A DNA stretch of 23,153 bases from DATNNN01 sp035601815 (GTDB taxonomy: Bacteria > Pseudomonadota > Alphaproteobacteria > Rhizobiales > Xanthobacteraceae), in assembly GCA_035601815.1 (NCBI GenBank), contig DATNNN010000029.1, positions 1 through 23,153 on the forward strand, given 5' to 3'. Below are positions 7,995 to 15,178 of this stretch, piece by piece (position 1 is the first letter of the stretch; every line of letters begins with the position of its first letter). Position numbers and translations under genes: made by a program. The notes beneath the pieces were generated by a model. It saw only the letters and a program-made list of their open reading frames with translations, was not told where the DNA came from and ran no database searches.

Positions 7995-8023
7995 TTTACA
8001 TCGGCAGAGGAACGGGCCTTCAA
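7995..8023 (-). promoter_or_regulatory. Candidate sigma-70-type promoter for dapA
   Basis: On the minus strand TTGAAG (8023-8018) is followed after 17 bases by TGTAAA (8000-7995). Transcription would start near 7987, giving a leader of about 65 bases to the dapA GTG. Four of six bases match consensus at each box, so this is plausible but unproven. Confidence 0.4.
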
Positions 8024-8053
8024 TTGCCTGATTTCGGTGATTCTTGGGGTCAA

Positions 8054-10012
8054 ATGCGGACACGAATCCTCCTTCTCGCCCTCTTCGCCCTCCTCGCTGC
8101 AGCGGTCCCCGCTCGCGCGGAGGATGCACTCAAGCAGGCGATCGCCCGCGTCAAAGCCGGCAACGGCGTCGAGGCGCTGGCCTTGGCCGAGCGCGTGAGC
8201 GATCCGGCAGGCAAGGCGCTCGTCACCTGGCTCGCCATCCGCATGACCGCCAAGGACGTGGGCTACGAGCGCGCCGCCCGCTTCCTGCGCGAGCGCGCCG
8301 ACTGGCCGGGCCAGACGGTGCTGCGCCGCCGCGTCGAGAAGCTCCTCTATGACGAGGAGAAGGACGCGAAAACCGTGCGCGCCTTCTTCTCTGGCGTGCG
8401 GCCGGTGTCGGGCGAGGGCAAGATCGCGCTCGCCAAGGCGCTGAAGGAATCCGGCGACCAGAACGGCGCGCTTGCGCTCATCAAGTCCACCTGGCGCGAA
8501 GAGGATCTTACCAAGGACAGCGAGGACGATATCCTCGAGGCCTTCCCCAACGCCCTCTCCCGCGCCGACCACAAGGCCCGCGCCGACAAGATGTTCGCGA
8601 TCGCGGCTTATGACGACGCGCAACGCGCATACGAGCGCGCCGGGCCTGACTTCGCGGCGCTCGGTCGGGCGCGGGCCGCGGTCATGCAGAAGGCGGGCAA
8701 CGCCCAGAAGCTTCTCGAGGCGGTGCCGGCAGGCGTGCGCGCCGACTCCGGCTACCGGCTCGCCCGCGTCCAGCTGCTGCGGCGCAAGAACGAGAACGAC
8801 GCCGCGATCCGCGCCGCCACCGAAAGCCCGCGCCCGGTCGCCGGACCCGACGCGGACCTGTGGTGGATGGAGCGGCGCCTGCTCGTGCGCCGCGCGCTCG
8901 ACGACGGCAACGTCAAGCTCGCCTATCGCCTGGCCGCCGAGGCGGCGACGCCGATTTCGGAGAACTACAAGGCCGACCAGGCTTTCACCGCCGGCTGGGT
9001 GGCGCTGCGCTTCCTCGGCGACCCGGCGGCGGCGCAGCGTCATTTCGCCGAGATCCCGAAGATCTCGGTGCATCCCCTGACGCTCGCCCGCGGCCACTAC
9101 TGGCTCGGCCGCGCCGCCGAGGCCGCGAACGACCCCTTGGGTGCGCGCGCCCAGTACGAGCTCGCCGGCAGCCACCCCATCGCCTACTACGGCCAGCTCG
9201 CCCGCGCGCGGCTGAAGCTTTCCGATCTATCGCTCCGCCGTCTGCCGCAGCCGAGCGAAGCCGAGCGCGCCGACTTCGAGCGCCTGGAGCCGGTGCGCGC
9301 CATCCGCCTGCTCTATGCCGCCGGCGAGACGGAGCTGATTCCTTCGATCTATACCGACCTCGTCGAGCGCGCCCGTGACCACGTCACCGTGGTGATGCTG
9401 GCCAACATCGCGACCGCGATGCGCGACGCCCGCAGCCTCGTCCTCATCACCAAGGCGGCGCTCAACCGCGGCCTGCCGCTGGAAGGCATCGGCTTCCCCA
9501 CGTTCGCGCTGCCGACGTTCAACCATGTCGGCCCGGCGGTGGACCGTTCGGTGCTCTACGCCATCGCCCGCCAGGAGAGCCAGTTCGATCCCAAGGCGGT
9601 GTCGGTAGCGAACGCCCAAGGGCTGATGCAGGTGATGCCGGCCACCGGCCGCGCGATCGCCAAGAAGTTCGGGCTCACCTTCAACAAGAACCGCATGCGC
9701 GAGCCCACCTTCAGCCTGCAGCTCGGCGCCGCCGAGCTCGGCGACTTGCTCCAGGCCTACCGCGGCTCCTACGTGCTGGCCTTCATCGGCTACAACGCCG
9801 GCCGCGGCCGCGCCCGCGAGTGGATCGAGAAGTACGGCGATCCGCGCGACCCCAAGGTCGATACGGTGGACTGGGTCGAGCGCATTCCGATCTCGGAGAC
9901 CCGCTTCTACGTGCAGCGGGTGATGGAGAACATGCAGGTCTACCGCTCGATCCTCGGCGCCCACCCGGCGCTCACCATCGAGGCCGATCTCGCGCGCGGC
10001 CGAACCAATTAG
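8054..10012 (+). CDS. slt: Soluble lytic murein transglycosylase (Slt70-like)
   Basis: Cleaves the MurNAc-GlcNAc bond of peptidoglycan to form 1,6-anhydro ends. The 652-aa precursor begins with a clear Sec signal peptide (MRTRILLLALFALLAAAVPARA, likely cut after residue 22), so it acts in the periplasm. The middle 450 residues are alanine-rich paired helices resembling the superhelical U-domain of Slt70. The C-terminal SLT domain begins near ARQESQFDPKAVS, with catalytic E508, then GLMQVMPATG, and FIGYNAGRGRAREW near the end. I chose ATG 8054 over an upstream TTG (8024) because it begins the signal peptide and has a GGGG ribosome site five bases upstream. It diverges from dapA, pairing a DAP-synthesis gene with a murein-recycling enzyme. 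Confidence 0.95.
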   Translation: MRTRILLLALFALLAAAVPARAEDALKQAIARVKAGNGVEALALAERVSDPAGKALVTWLAIRMTAKDVGYERAARFLRERADWPGQTVLRRRVEKLLYDEEKDAKTVRAFFSGVRPVSGEGKIALAKALKESGDQNGALALIKSTWREEDLTKDSEDDILEAFPNALSRADHKARADKMFAIAAYDDAQRAYERAGPDFAALGRARAAVMQKAGNAQKLLEAVPAGVRADSGYRLARVQLLRRKNENDAAIRAATESPRPVAGPDADLWWMERRLLVRRALDDGNVKLAYRLAAEAATPISENYKADQAFTAGWVALRFLGDPAAAQRHFAEIPKISVHPLTLARGHYWLGRAAEAANDPLGARAQYELAGSHPIAYYGQLARARLKLSDLSLRRLPQPSEAERADFERLEPVRAIRLLYAAGETELIPSIYTDLVERARDHVTVVMLANIATAMRDARSLVLITKAALNRGLPLEGIGFPTFALPTFNHVGPAVDRSVLYAIARQESQFDPKAVSVANAQGLMQVMPATGRAIAKKFGLTFNKNRMREPTFSLQLGAAELGDLLQAYRGSYVLAFIGYNAGRGRAREWIEKYGDPRDPKVDTVDWVERIPISETRFYVQRVMENMQVYRSILGAHPALTIEADLARGRTN

Positions 10013-10029
10013 GGGCCGTCCCTTCAATC

Positions 10030-10060
10030 GTCATGGCCGGGGCCTGTCCCGGCCATCTCG
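10030..10060. repeat. Palindromic repeat, copy A
   Basis: A perfect 9-bp hairpin, ATGGCCGGG (10033-10041) with CCCGGCCAT (10048-10056), six-base loop, with GTC ahead of the stem. It starts 17 bases after the slt stop and is in reverse orientation to copies B and C. It may also act as an slt transcript end or stabiliser, although no T-run follows. Confidence 0.8.
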
Positions 10061-10092
10061 ATTCATGGGGCACTGCTCTGCGTCCCTCATCG

Positions 10093-10120
10093 GGATTGCC
10101 GGGACAAGCCCGGCAATGAC
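10093..10120. repeat. Palindromic repeat, copy B
   Basis: A perfect 9-bp hairpin, ATTGCCGGG (10095-10103) with CCCGGCAAT (10109-10117), loop ACAAG, ending in ATGAC. It differs from copies A and C by a paired change (GG/CC to TG/CA) that keeps the stem. It sits 35 bases from copy A in opposite orientation, so A plus B form a 91-base inverted pair just before the hydrolase start codon. Confidence 0.8.
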
Positions 10121-10131
10121 AAACTGAGCCA

Positions 10132-11013
10132 ATGCCGCTTCCCCTCGACGACCTCTGGATCACCGCTCCCGACGGCCTGAAGCTGCACGCGCTTGCCGGC
10201 GGCCGGCGCACGGCGCCGGGCCTGCCGGTGGTGTGCCTACCCGGGCTCTCCCGCACCGTCGAGGACTTCCGCCCGCTCATGCGGCGCCTCGTCGCCGACG
10301 GGCGCCGGGTGCTGGCGCTGGATTCCCGCGGCCGCGGCCGCTCCGAGCGCGACCCGAAGCCGGCCAACTATTCGGTGCCGGTGGAGCTCGCCGACGTGCT
10401 CGCCACCCTCGACGCCGCCGCCATCGCGCGCGCGATCTTCGTCGGCACCTCGCGCGGCGGCATCCTGGTGATGGCGCTCGCCGTGGCCCGGCCGGGGGCG
10501 ATCGGCGCCGCCGTGTTCAACGACATCGGCCCGGTGCTCGACATGGCGGGGCTCTTGCGCATCAAGCAGTACGTCGGCCGCATGCCGCGACCCGATTCCT
10601 GGAGCGACGCAATTCATATCCTGCGCTCCGCCATGGGCGGGCATTTTCCCGCGCTCGACGACGCCGGCTGGGACACCTACGCCCGCACCACCTGGCGCGA
10701 GGGCGAGGACGGGCTCGAGCCCGCCTGCGACCCGGCGCTCGCCGAGGTGCTGAAAGGCATCGACCCGGCGGAGCCGGCGCCGACGCTGTGGCCGCAGTTC
10801 GACGCGCTGCCCAGGGTCCCGCTCATGGTCATCCGCGGCGAGCGCTCCGACCTTCTGTCGCGCGAGACCGTGGGGATGATGCGTGCGCGGCGGCCGGACA
10901 TCGCCGTGGTCGAGGTTCCGGGCCACGGCCACGCGCCGCTCCTGCGCGACGCCGCCACCCTCGACCCGATCGCGGCGTTCGTTACGCGCTGCGAGGCGGC
11001 GGCGGCGGCGTAG
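10132..11013 (+). CDS. Alpha/beta hydrolase fold protein
   Basis: A 293-aa cytosolic serine hydrolase. The strand-turn CLPGLSRTVEDF (35-46) supplies the oxyanion region. VLALDSRGRGRSERD is the typical post-strand-4 motif, and the nucleophile elbow is GTSRGG with S107. D240 (RGERSDLLS) and H267 (GHGHAP) complete the triad. The substrate cannot be inferred: the family includes esterases, lactonases and haloalkane-type hydrolases, and no halide-binding pattern is evident. The start is ATG 10132, which lies only 11 bases after repeat copy B; no good Shine-Dalgarno is visible. The protein ends in a run of alanines from GCG codon repeats. Confidence 0.9.
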   Translation: MPLPLDDLWITAPDGLKLHALAGGRRTAPGLPVVCLPGLSRTVEDFRPLMRRLVADGRRVLALDSRGRGRSERDPKPANYSVPVELADVLATLDAAAIARAIFVGTSRGGILVMALAVARPGAIGAAVFNDIGPVLDMAGLLRIKQYVGRMPRPDSWSDAIHILRSAMGGHFPALDDAGWDTYARTTWREGEDGLEPACDPALAEVLKGIDPAEPAPTLWPQFDALPRVPLMVIRGERSDLLSRETVGMMRARRPDIAVVEVPGHGHAPLLRDAATLDPIAAFVTRCEAAAAA

Positions 11014-11043
11014 CCCCTCGCATGGCTTTGAGTCTGCCGCCAT

Positions 11044-11071
11044 GGATGGCCGGGACAAGCCCGGCCATGAC
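11044..11071. repeat. Palindromic repeat, copy C
   Basis: A perfect 9-bp hairpin, ATGGCCGGG (11046-11054) with CCCGGCCAT (11060-11068), loop ACAAG, ending ATGAC. Same orientation as copy B and same stem sequence as copy A. It lies in the convergent gap between the hydrolase (ends 11013) and the porin. Confidence 0.8.
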
Positions 11072-11105
11072 ATCGTTAGCGCGTGAACGTCATCGGCGCG
11101 CGATT

Positions 11106-11144
11106 CCATAAAGCAAGAGCCCCGGCGGTTGCCCGCCGGGGCTC
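11106..11144 (-). terminator. Rho-independent terminator of the porin gene
   Basis: A perfect 12-bp stem, GAGCCCCGGCGG (11117-11128) with its complement (11133-11144), and a four-base loop. On the minus strand it is followed by TTGCTTTAT. It begins 26 bases after the porin stop, as expected for a highly expressed, monocistronic outer-membrane protein gene. Confidence 0.85.
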
Positions 11145-11170
11145 AAGATTAGGAGGTCACGTAGTGAAGC

Positions 11171-12670
11171 TTACCAGTTGCGGCGAGCGCGGAACACGCC
11201 CGACACCACGTCGATGCTGGTGTTGTTACGCGGAACACCGTTGCCGAGAGCACCAGCGTTCGCACCGGGCACGCACGGCGCCGTGCAAACCGTCCGGACG
11301 TTGGTGTAGAGAATTTCGACGCCGAGGTCGAGATCCTTCACCGGCGACCAGATGGTGTTGATGCCCGCCTGCCACAGTTCCAGATCAGGATAGCCGGCCA
11401 ATTGCGCCTGCGGACCCATGTTCTGCCCATTGAAGCCGCCGAAGATGGCCGAACGCAGCATCGGGTTCCAGAAGTGCCGGTACTGCGCGTTGATCGCCCA
11501 CTGGGTGGTCAGCTCCTGGGCTTGAGTGCCAGTAACGAACGAGTCCATGATGTCGAACACCGGACCCGAGCCGCCTTGATGGCGCCGGCCGAGGCTACCC
11601 AGCGTGGTCGCCGGGTTGGAGGTGATGCCGGTGAATTCGGCGGCACCACTGCCCCACACGCCTTGCAACATCAGGCTGTCGAGCGGGCCGACTTTGAACT
11701 CGACGCCGCCCAGAACCGCCCAGCCCCACTTGTCGGGAACGCCGTTCCCGGCAAGAAACTGGTTAACCTTGAGCTCGTGCCCGCCGACCGCGACTTGCGC
11801 CGAGCCCCACGCCTGATCGACGCGCAGGTTCCAGACGATGACCGGAGCCTGCTGGCCGCCGTAGCCGGTGAAGCCACCCTGGACGACCTCGCCTCCGGTG
11901 CCGGCGCCATAGGCGAGCCCCCCTGGAACCGCGTTGCAGGTATTTTGGGCCGCTGCACCAAACGCGAGGGCGGCAACGTTGCACCCGGCAATCTGGCTGC
12001 GCCGGGTCGTGGCGTCTTCCAGCGAGAACGTGGAAGAAAGACCGCTGCCGAACTGGATCGTATAGGCGAGCGCCGGCGTCCACTTGAACGAATGGGTGTG
12101 CTGCGTCGTGATCGAGTAGGACGAGTTGAAATCGAAGAACGAGCCGACATAGCCGAACGTGAAGCCCGCGAACTGAATGAACGCGCGCTCCGTGTACGTC
12201 ACCTGCTCGCCGATGGTGCCGGCACCGCCGCTAGCCGCCAGCTGCTGGCAGCCGTTCACGGCGCTGTTGTTCGGAAGACCTGCCGCACTCAAGGTGCCGC
12301 AGCTCGTCCAGTGCATGCCGATCGCCACGTAAGACCGCAGCGAGCCGTACTGAGTGGCGGTGCGGGCATCCATGATGAACACCGCGCGGACGCGGGTCGT
12401 CAGCGGCCCGTAGTCGTTGCTTATCTGCGGTGAGTTGCCTAAGTCGATAAGCTCGCCGCGCTGGTTGATGTTGAGATCGTACCAAACGTAGCCGCCGACC
12501 TTGAGGCAGATGTCGGTGCCCGGAATGTAGTAGAAGCCCGCGCCGTAGGCGGAGCAAATCTTCACGTACTCGACCGGCTTGGCCTTGAGCGGAAGATCGG
12601 CGGCCTGGGCGCCCCAGCTCGCGGCGCAAATGGCCGCCGCGCCGAGGATTAGGCTTTTTAACAGTTTCAT
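11171..12670 (-). CDS. Porin, Porin_2 family (rhizobial-type outer-membrane porin)
   Basis: A trimeric beta-barrel channel expected in the outer membrane. The 499-aa precursor has a signal peptide (MKLLKSLILGAAAICAASWGAQA, cut before ADLP) and the Porin_2 hallmark just after it: EYVKICSAYGAGFYYIPGTD followed by ICLKVGGYVWYD. Alternating hydrophobic strands run to the C-terminus, which ends in the aromatic residue W499 instead of the commoner F. Eight cysteines in the mature protein fall in four close pairs (39/55, 124/141, 230/245, 462/466). I chose ATG 12670 because GGAGGT lies five bases upstream and the signal peptide starts there. Loops are long and rich in G, A, N and S, so the substrate range cannot be guessed. 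Confidence 0.95.
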   Translation of the reverse strand: MKLLKSLILGAAAICAASWGAQAADLPLKAKPVEYVKICSAYGAGFYYIPGTDICLKVGGYVWYDLNINQRGELIDLGNSPQISNDYGPLTTRVRAVFIMDARTATQYGSLRSYVAIGMHWTSCGTLSAAGLPNNSAVNGCQQLAASGGAGTIGEQVTYTERAFIQFAGFTFGYVGSFFDFNSSYSITTQHTHSFKWTPALAYTIQFGSGLSSTFSLEDATTRRSQIAGCNVAALAFGAAAQNTCNAVPGGLAYGAGTGGEVVQGGFTGYGGQQAPVIVWNLRVDQAWGSAQVAVGGHELKVNQFLAGNGVPDKWGWAVLGGVEFKVGPLDSLMLQGVWGSGAAEFTGITSNPATTLGSLGRRHQGGSGPVFDIMDSFVTGTQAQELTTQWAINAQYRHFWNPMLRSAIFGGFNGQNMGPQAQLAGYPDLELWQAGINTIWSPVKDLDLGVEILYTNVRTVCTAPCVPGANAGALGNGVPRNNTSIDVVSGVFRARRNW

Positions 12671-13100
12671 CGTGACCTCCAAGTTCTCTCTCTCGTTCCG
12701 AGGGAGCGGGTTCCGACTTGTCGGGTGCAAACCCCGCACCCCTGGAAGGTCCCCTGTGTCCCCGTTGACCACCCGATCGACTCACGAAGTCAAACCGGAC
12801 GGGGCGACTTGAAGCCCCCCTCCCCGGGGTGCCCTTTCGTCGCGTGAGCCCAACTTAGCCGAAGGCCTCTTGCGATCAATGCTGGATTCAGGTTTCGGGG
12901 GGTCGTCCCGCCGCTTTTTGGCGGGGTGTTGCACAAAGACCACGCCCGCCCTTAGGAAAACCCAGTAATTTCAAGGCTTCGCGCGGCCGCCCCAAGACCA
13001 AGGCACCGGCCCGCGAGCGCCGAGCGGCCACCCCCTGTGGGAATCGGCAGCCGGCGCCGGCGCCGAGTCGCCCCGGCCCCGAGTCGCAAACCCAGCGGAT
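12671..13100. other. 430-base intergenic region (porin leader and promoter zone)
   Basis: No credible gene on either strand. It carries the porin Shine-Dalgarno at the left end, a small hairpin (GGGTGC/GCACCC, about 12724-12742), a hairpin with a T-rich loop (CCCGCC/GGCGGG, 12907-12925) and a 12-bp palindrome GGCGCCGGCGCC (13053-13064) shortly downstream of the XRE stop. A porin promoter must lie here on the minus strand, but I could not pick a convincing -35/-10 pair. No T-run terminator for the XRE gene was seen. Confidence 0.5.
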
Positions 13101-13415
13101 TCAGGCTTCCAGCGCCCGCATGAGCGCTGCCGGATCACGGTCGATCGCTAGGATCAGTGCCCGCGCCGGCCCCTCGGGCCGCCGCCGGCCCTGCTCCCAG
13201 TTGCGCAGCGTATGCGGGCTGATGCGGAAGGCGACCGCGAACCGCTCCTGGGAAAGTCCGGTCTTCGCCCGGATCGCGGCTACATCGAGGGCGGGCGAGC
13301 CGCTCCCGCCCGACGTTTTCCGCGGCCGTCGGCGAGGCGGACGGCGCGCGGCCTTGGCGCTGCCGCGTCCCCGTCTTCCAGCCCGCCTTTTCAGCTTCCG
13401 CCGCGCCCGCCGCAT
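13101..13415 (-). CDS. XRE-family HTH regulator, HigA/NadS-like, with Arg-rich N-terminal tail
   Basis: A 104-aa DNA-binding protein. The C-terminal half is a helix-turn-helix of the type found in HigA/NadS antitoxins: DVAAIRAKTGLSQERFAVAF, then RISPHTLRNWEQGRRRPEGP and ARALILAIDRDPAALMRAL. The first 40 residues are a very basic, arginine-rich and probably disordered tail (MRRARRKLKRRAGRRGRGS...), which is unusual for this family. Normally a HigB/RelE toxin gene lies directly upstream; here only 123 bases separate it from the amidase, and no toxin or remnant is recognisable, so it is an orphan. The start is ATG 13415, with GAGGAAA about 6 bases upstream. Upstream repeats suggest autoregulation. 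The HTH call is firm; the role is unknown. Confidence 0.8.
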   Translation of the reverse strand: MRRARRKLKRRAGRRGRGSAKAARRPPRRRPRKTSGGSGSPALDVAAIRAKTGLSQERFAVAFRISPHTLRNWEQGRRRPEGPARALILAIDRDPAALMRALEA

Positions 13416-13429
13416 GCCGTTTCCTCGTC

Positions 13430-13496
13430 CATTGGCGCAGACACGGTAAGTCAGTGGCGGAAGCGGGTCAAGCCGCCTGCTACGTCATTGGCGTAG
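13430..13496 (-). promoter_or_regulatory. Candidate promoter and three direct repeats upstream of the XRE gene
   Basis: On the minus strand TTGACC (13471-13466) and TACCGT (13448-13443) are 17 bases apart, 27 bases before the XRE ATG. Three copies of CTnCGCCAnTG surround them: CTACGCCAATG (13496-13486), TTCCGCCACTG (13462-13452, inside the spacer) and CTGCGCCAATG (13440-13430, downstream of the -10). Their placement is what a repressor operator would need. The XRE protein itself is the obvious candidate binder, which is inference. Confidence 0.4.
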
Positions 13497-13538
13497 TTTG
13501 GCGGTCTTTCCCGCGCGCCGGCGGAAGGAATGACCGGC

Positions 13539-15113
13539 CTATTCCGGTGGTGCCGCCGGGTAGTCGGAGCGCTTCTTCGCTGCCGTCTCGATCACGCTCA
13601 TCGCCGCGAGCGCCACGTCGTCACGCCACGGCCGCGCCATGACCTGCACGCCGATCGGGAGCCCGGCACTGCCCTCTTCGCTCGCCCGCGTCGTGCGCTC
13701 GGCCTTGTCCTTGCTCGCCGGCCGGTCGCTTTCCTCGTCCGGCCGCACCCGCGTCAGCGGCACGACGCCCGTGGGATAGCCCAGCACCGGCGCCAGCAGC
13801 GCGTAGCTGCCCGTGGTGGGCAGGTCGTTGTTGGCGCCATGGAGCACCGCCGGCACGCCATAGGCCGGATAGAGCACGACATCGATCCCGTCGCGGTCGA
13901 GCGCGCGCCGCCACTCGTCCTGGTAGTCGACTTGCGCCTCCACCGTCCGCCAGTAGCCGTGTGCCGTGCCGTCGCCGAGGCTCAAGGCCGTGGCCGCGAG
14001 CGTCTTCTGCCCGAGCGCCCCGGCGAGCTTCGCCACGAGCCCCTGTACGAAGCGCGGCAGCGACGCGAGCTTGAGCAGCGAGCCGATGCGCGGATCGGCC
14101 TTCTCCCCGCGCAGGAGCTGCTTCATCCCCTTGCCTTTGTCGGCGGTGATGGTGCCAAGCCACAACCCCATGGCTTGTGCCGGCGCCGGGGGCTGCCACG
14201 GGATCACTTTCGCGCCCGCGGCGGCGAGGATGTCGGCCGCTTCCCGCACCGCGCGGCGCAGCGCCGGCGACGGCGTGAAGAAGCCGTCATCGGCGAATAC
14301 CCCGACGCGGAGCTTCGACACGTTCACCGTGCGGAAATCCCCGAGCGCGTGTTCCTTGCCGTTGATGAGCGAAAGGCCGAGCGCGAGGTCTTCCACGTCG
14401 CGCGCGAGCGGACCTGTCTGGCTCGCCACCGCCTGCTCGCCGATCGGCGTGCTGTAGCGGCCCACGTCGGGCGTGCGCCCGGCGGTGGGGCGGAGCGAAG
14501 CGATGCCGCAATAATGCGCCGGGATGCGCAGGCTGCCGCCGATGTCAGTGCCGAGACCGAGGGGCGATCCGCCCGCCGCGATGATCGCTGCCTGGCCGCC
14601 GCTCGAGCCGCCCGGCGTGCGCCCCATGTTCCACGGATTGTTGGAGCGGCCGTACACCGGGTTGTCGCTCTCGGTGTACATGAGGAGCTGCGATACATTG
14701 GTCTTGCCGAGCACGATCGCGCCGACGGCGCGAAGCCGCGCCACGTAGGGATCGTCCTCGGTCGCGATCACGCCCGCGCGCGCTTTCAGCCCGAATGTCG
14801 ACGGCGTTCCAGCAAGATCGAGACACTCCTTGACGGTGACCGGCACTCCGGCGAGCGGCGGCAGCGCCTCGCCGCGGGCGCGGCGCTCGTCCACGGCGCG
14901 CGCCTCGGCGCGGGCCGCGTCGTAGCGCTTGACCACCACGGCGTTGAGCTTGCCGTTGACGCGCTCGATCCGCTCGATGTGCGCTTCCACCGCGTCGATA
15001 GCGCTTACCTCGCCCGCCGCGATGCGTTGGGCGAGCTCGGTTGCCGAGAGCTTCCACAGATCGCGGTCGCCCGCGGGATTCGACGCCACTCGAAGTGCGT
15101 TGTTCCTGGCCAT
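13539..15113 (-). CDS. Amidase signature family hydrolase (FAAH-like)
   Basis: A 524-aa cytosolic amidohydrolase using the Ser-cisSer-Lys triad: K95 (VTVKECLD), cis-Ser S170 (TPGGSSGG) and nucleophile S194 (GTDIGGSLRIP). The spacings of 75 and 24 residues equal those of mammalian fatty acid amide hydrolase (K142, S217, S241), so it is closer to FAAH-like amidases than to GatA, although the true substrate is unknown. It lacks a signal peptide or membrane anchor. A charged insertion (DEESDRPASKDKAERTTRASEEG) near 480-500 interrupts the conserved C-terminal strand before GLPIGVQVM and is probably a surface loop. The start is ATG 15113, with GGAGGA five bases upstream. It is not a GatCAB subunit: no gatB or gatC is near. 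Confidence 0.92.
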   Translation of the reverse strand: MARNNALRVASNPAGDRDLWKLSATELAQRIAAGEVSAIDAVEAHIERIERVNGKLNAVVVKRYDAARAEARAVDERRARGEALPPLAGVPVTVKECLDLAGTPSTFGLKARAGVIATEDDPYVARLRAVGAIVLGKTNVSQLLMYTESDNPVYGRSNNPWNMGRTPGGSSGGQAAIIAAGGSPLGLGTDIGGSLRIPAHYCGIASLRPTAGRTPDVGRYSTPIGEQAVASQTGPLARDVEDLALGLSLINGKEHALGDFRTVNVSKLRVGVFADDGFFTPSPALRRAVREAADILAAAGAKVIPWQPPAPAQAMGLWLGTITADKGKGMKQLLRGEKADPRIGSLLKLASLPRFVQGLVAKLAGALGQKTLAATALSLGDGTAHGYWRTVEAQVDYQDEWRRALDRDGIDVVLYPAYGVPAVLHGANNDLPTTGSYALLAPVLGYPTGVVPLTRVRPDEESDRPASKDKAERTTRASEEGSAGLPIGVQVMARPWRDDVALAAMSVIETAAKKRSDYPAAPPE

Positions 15114-15178
15114 GGCTTCCTCCGTTGGTTCGAAAGGAACATCGCCGAACCGCGCGGCACCCGCGTGAGGTGGATTCC

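Noticed and set aside
7025..9175. A 716-codon minus-strand frame spanning dapA and slt
   Set aside because: It runs antisense to slt and then out of frame through dapA, both of which are clear genes.
11402..12433. A 343-codon plus-strand frame opposite the porin
   Set aside because: Antisense to the porin, no start site support and no recognisable family.
12907..12925. Hairpin with a T-rich loop as a terminator
   Set aside because: The T-run is in the loop, not after the stem, so it does not fit a rho-independent terminator on either strand.
13416..13538. A HigBA toxin-antitoxin module
   Set aside because: The region upstream of the HigA-like gene is only 123 bases and encodes no toxin or visible remnant.
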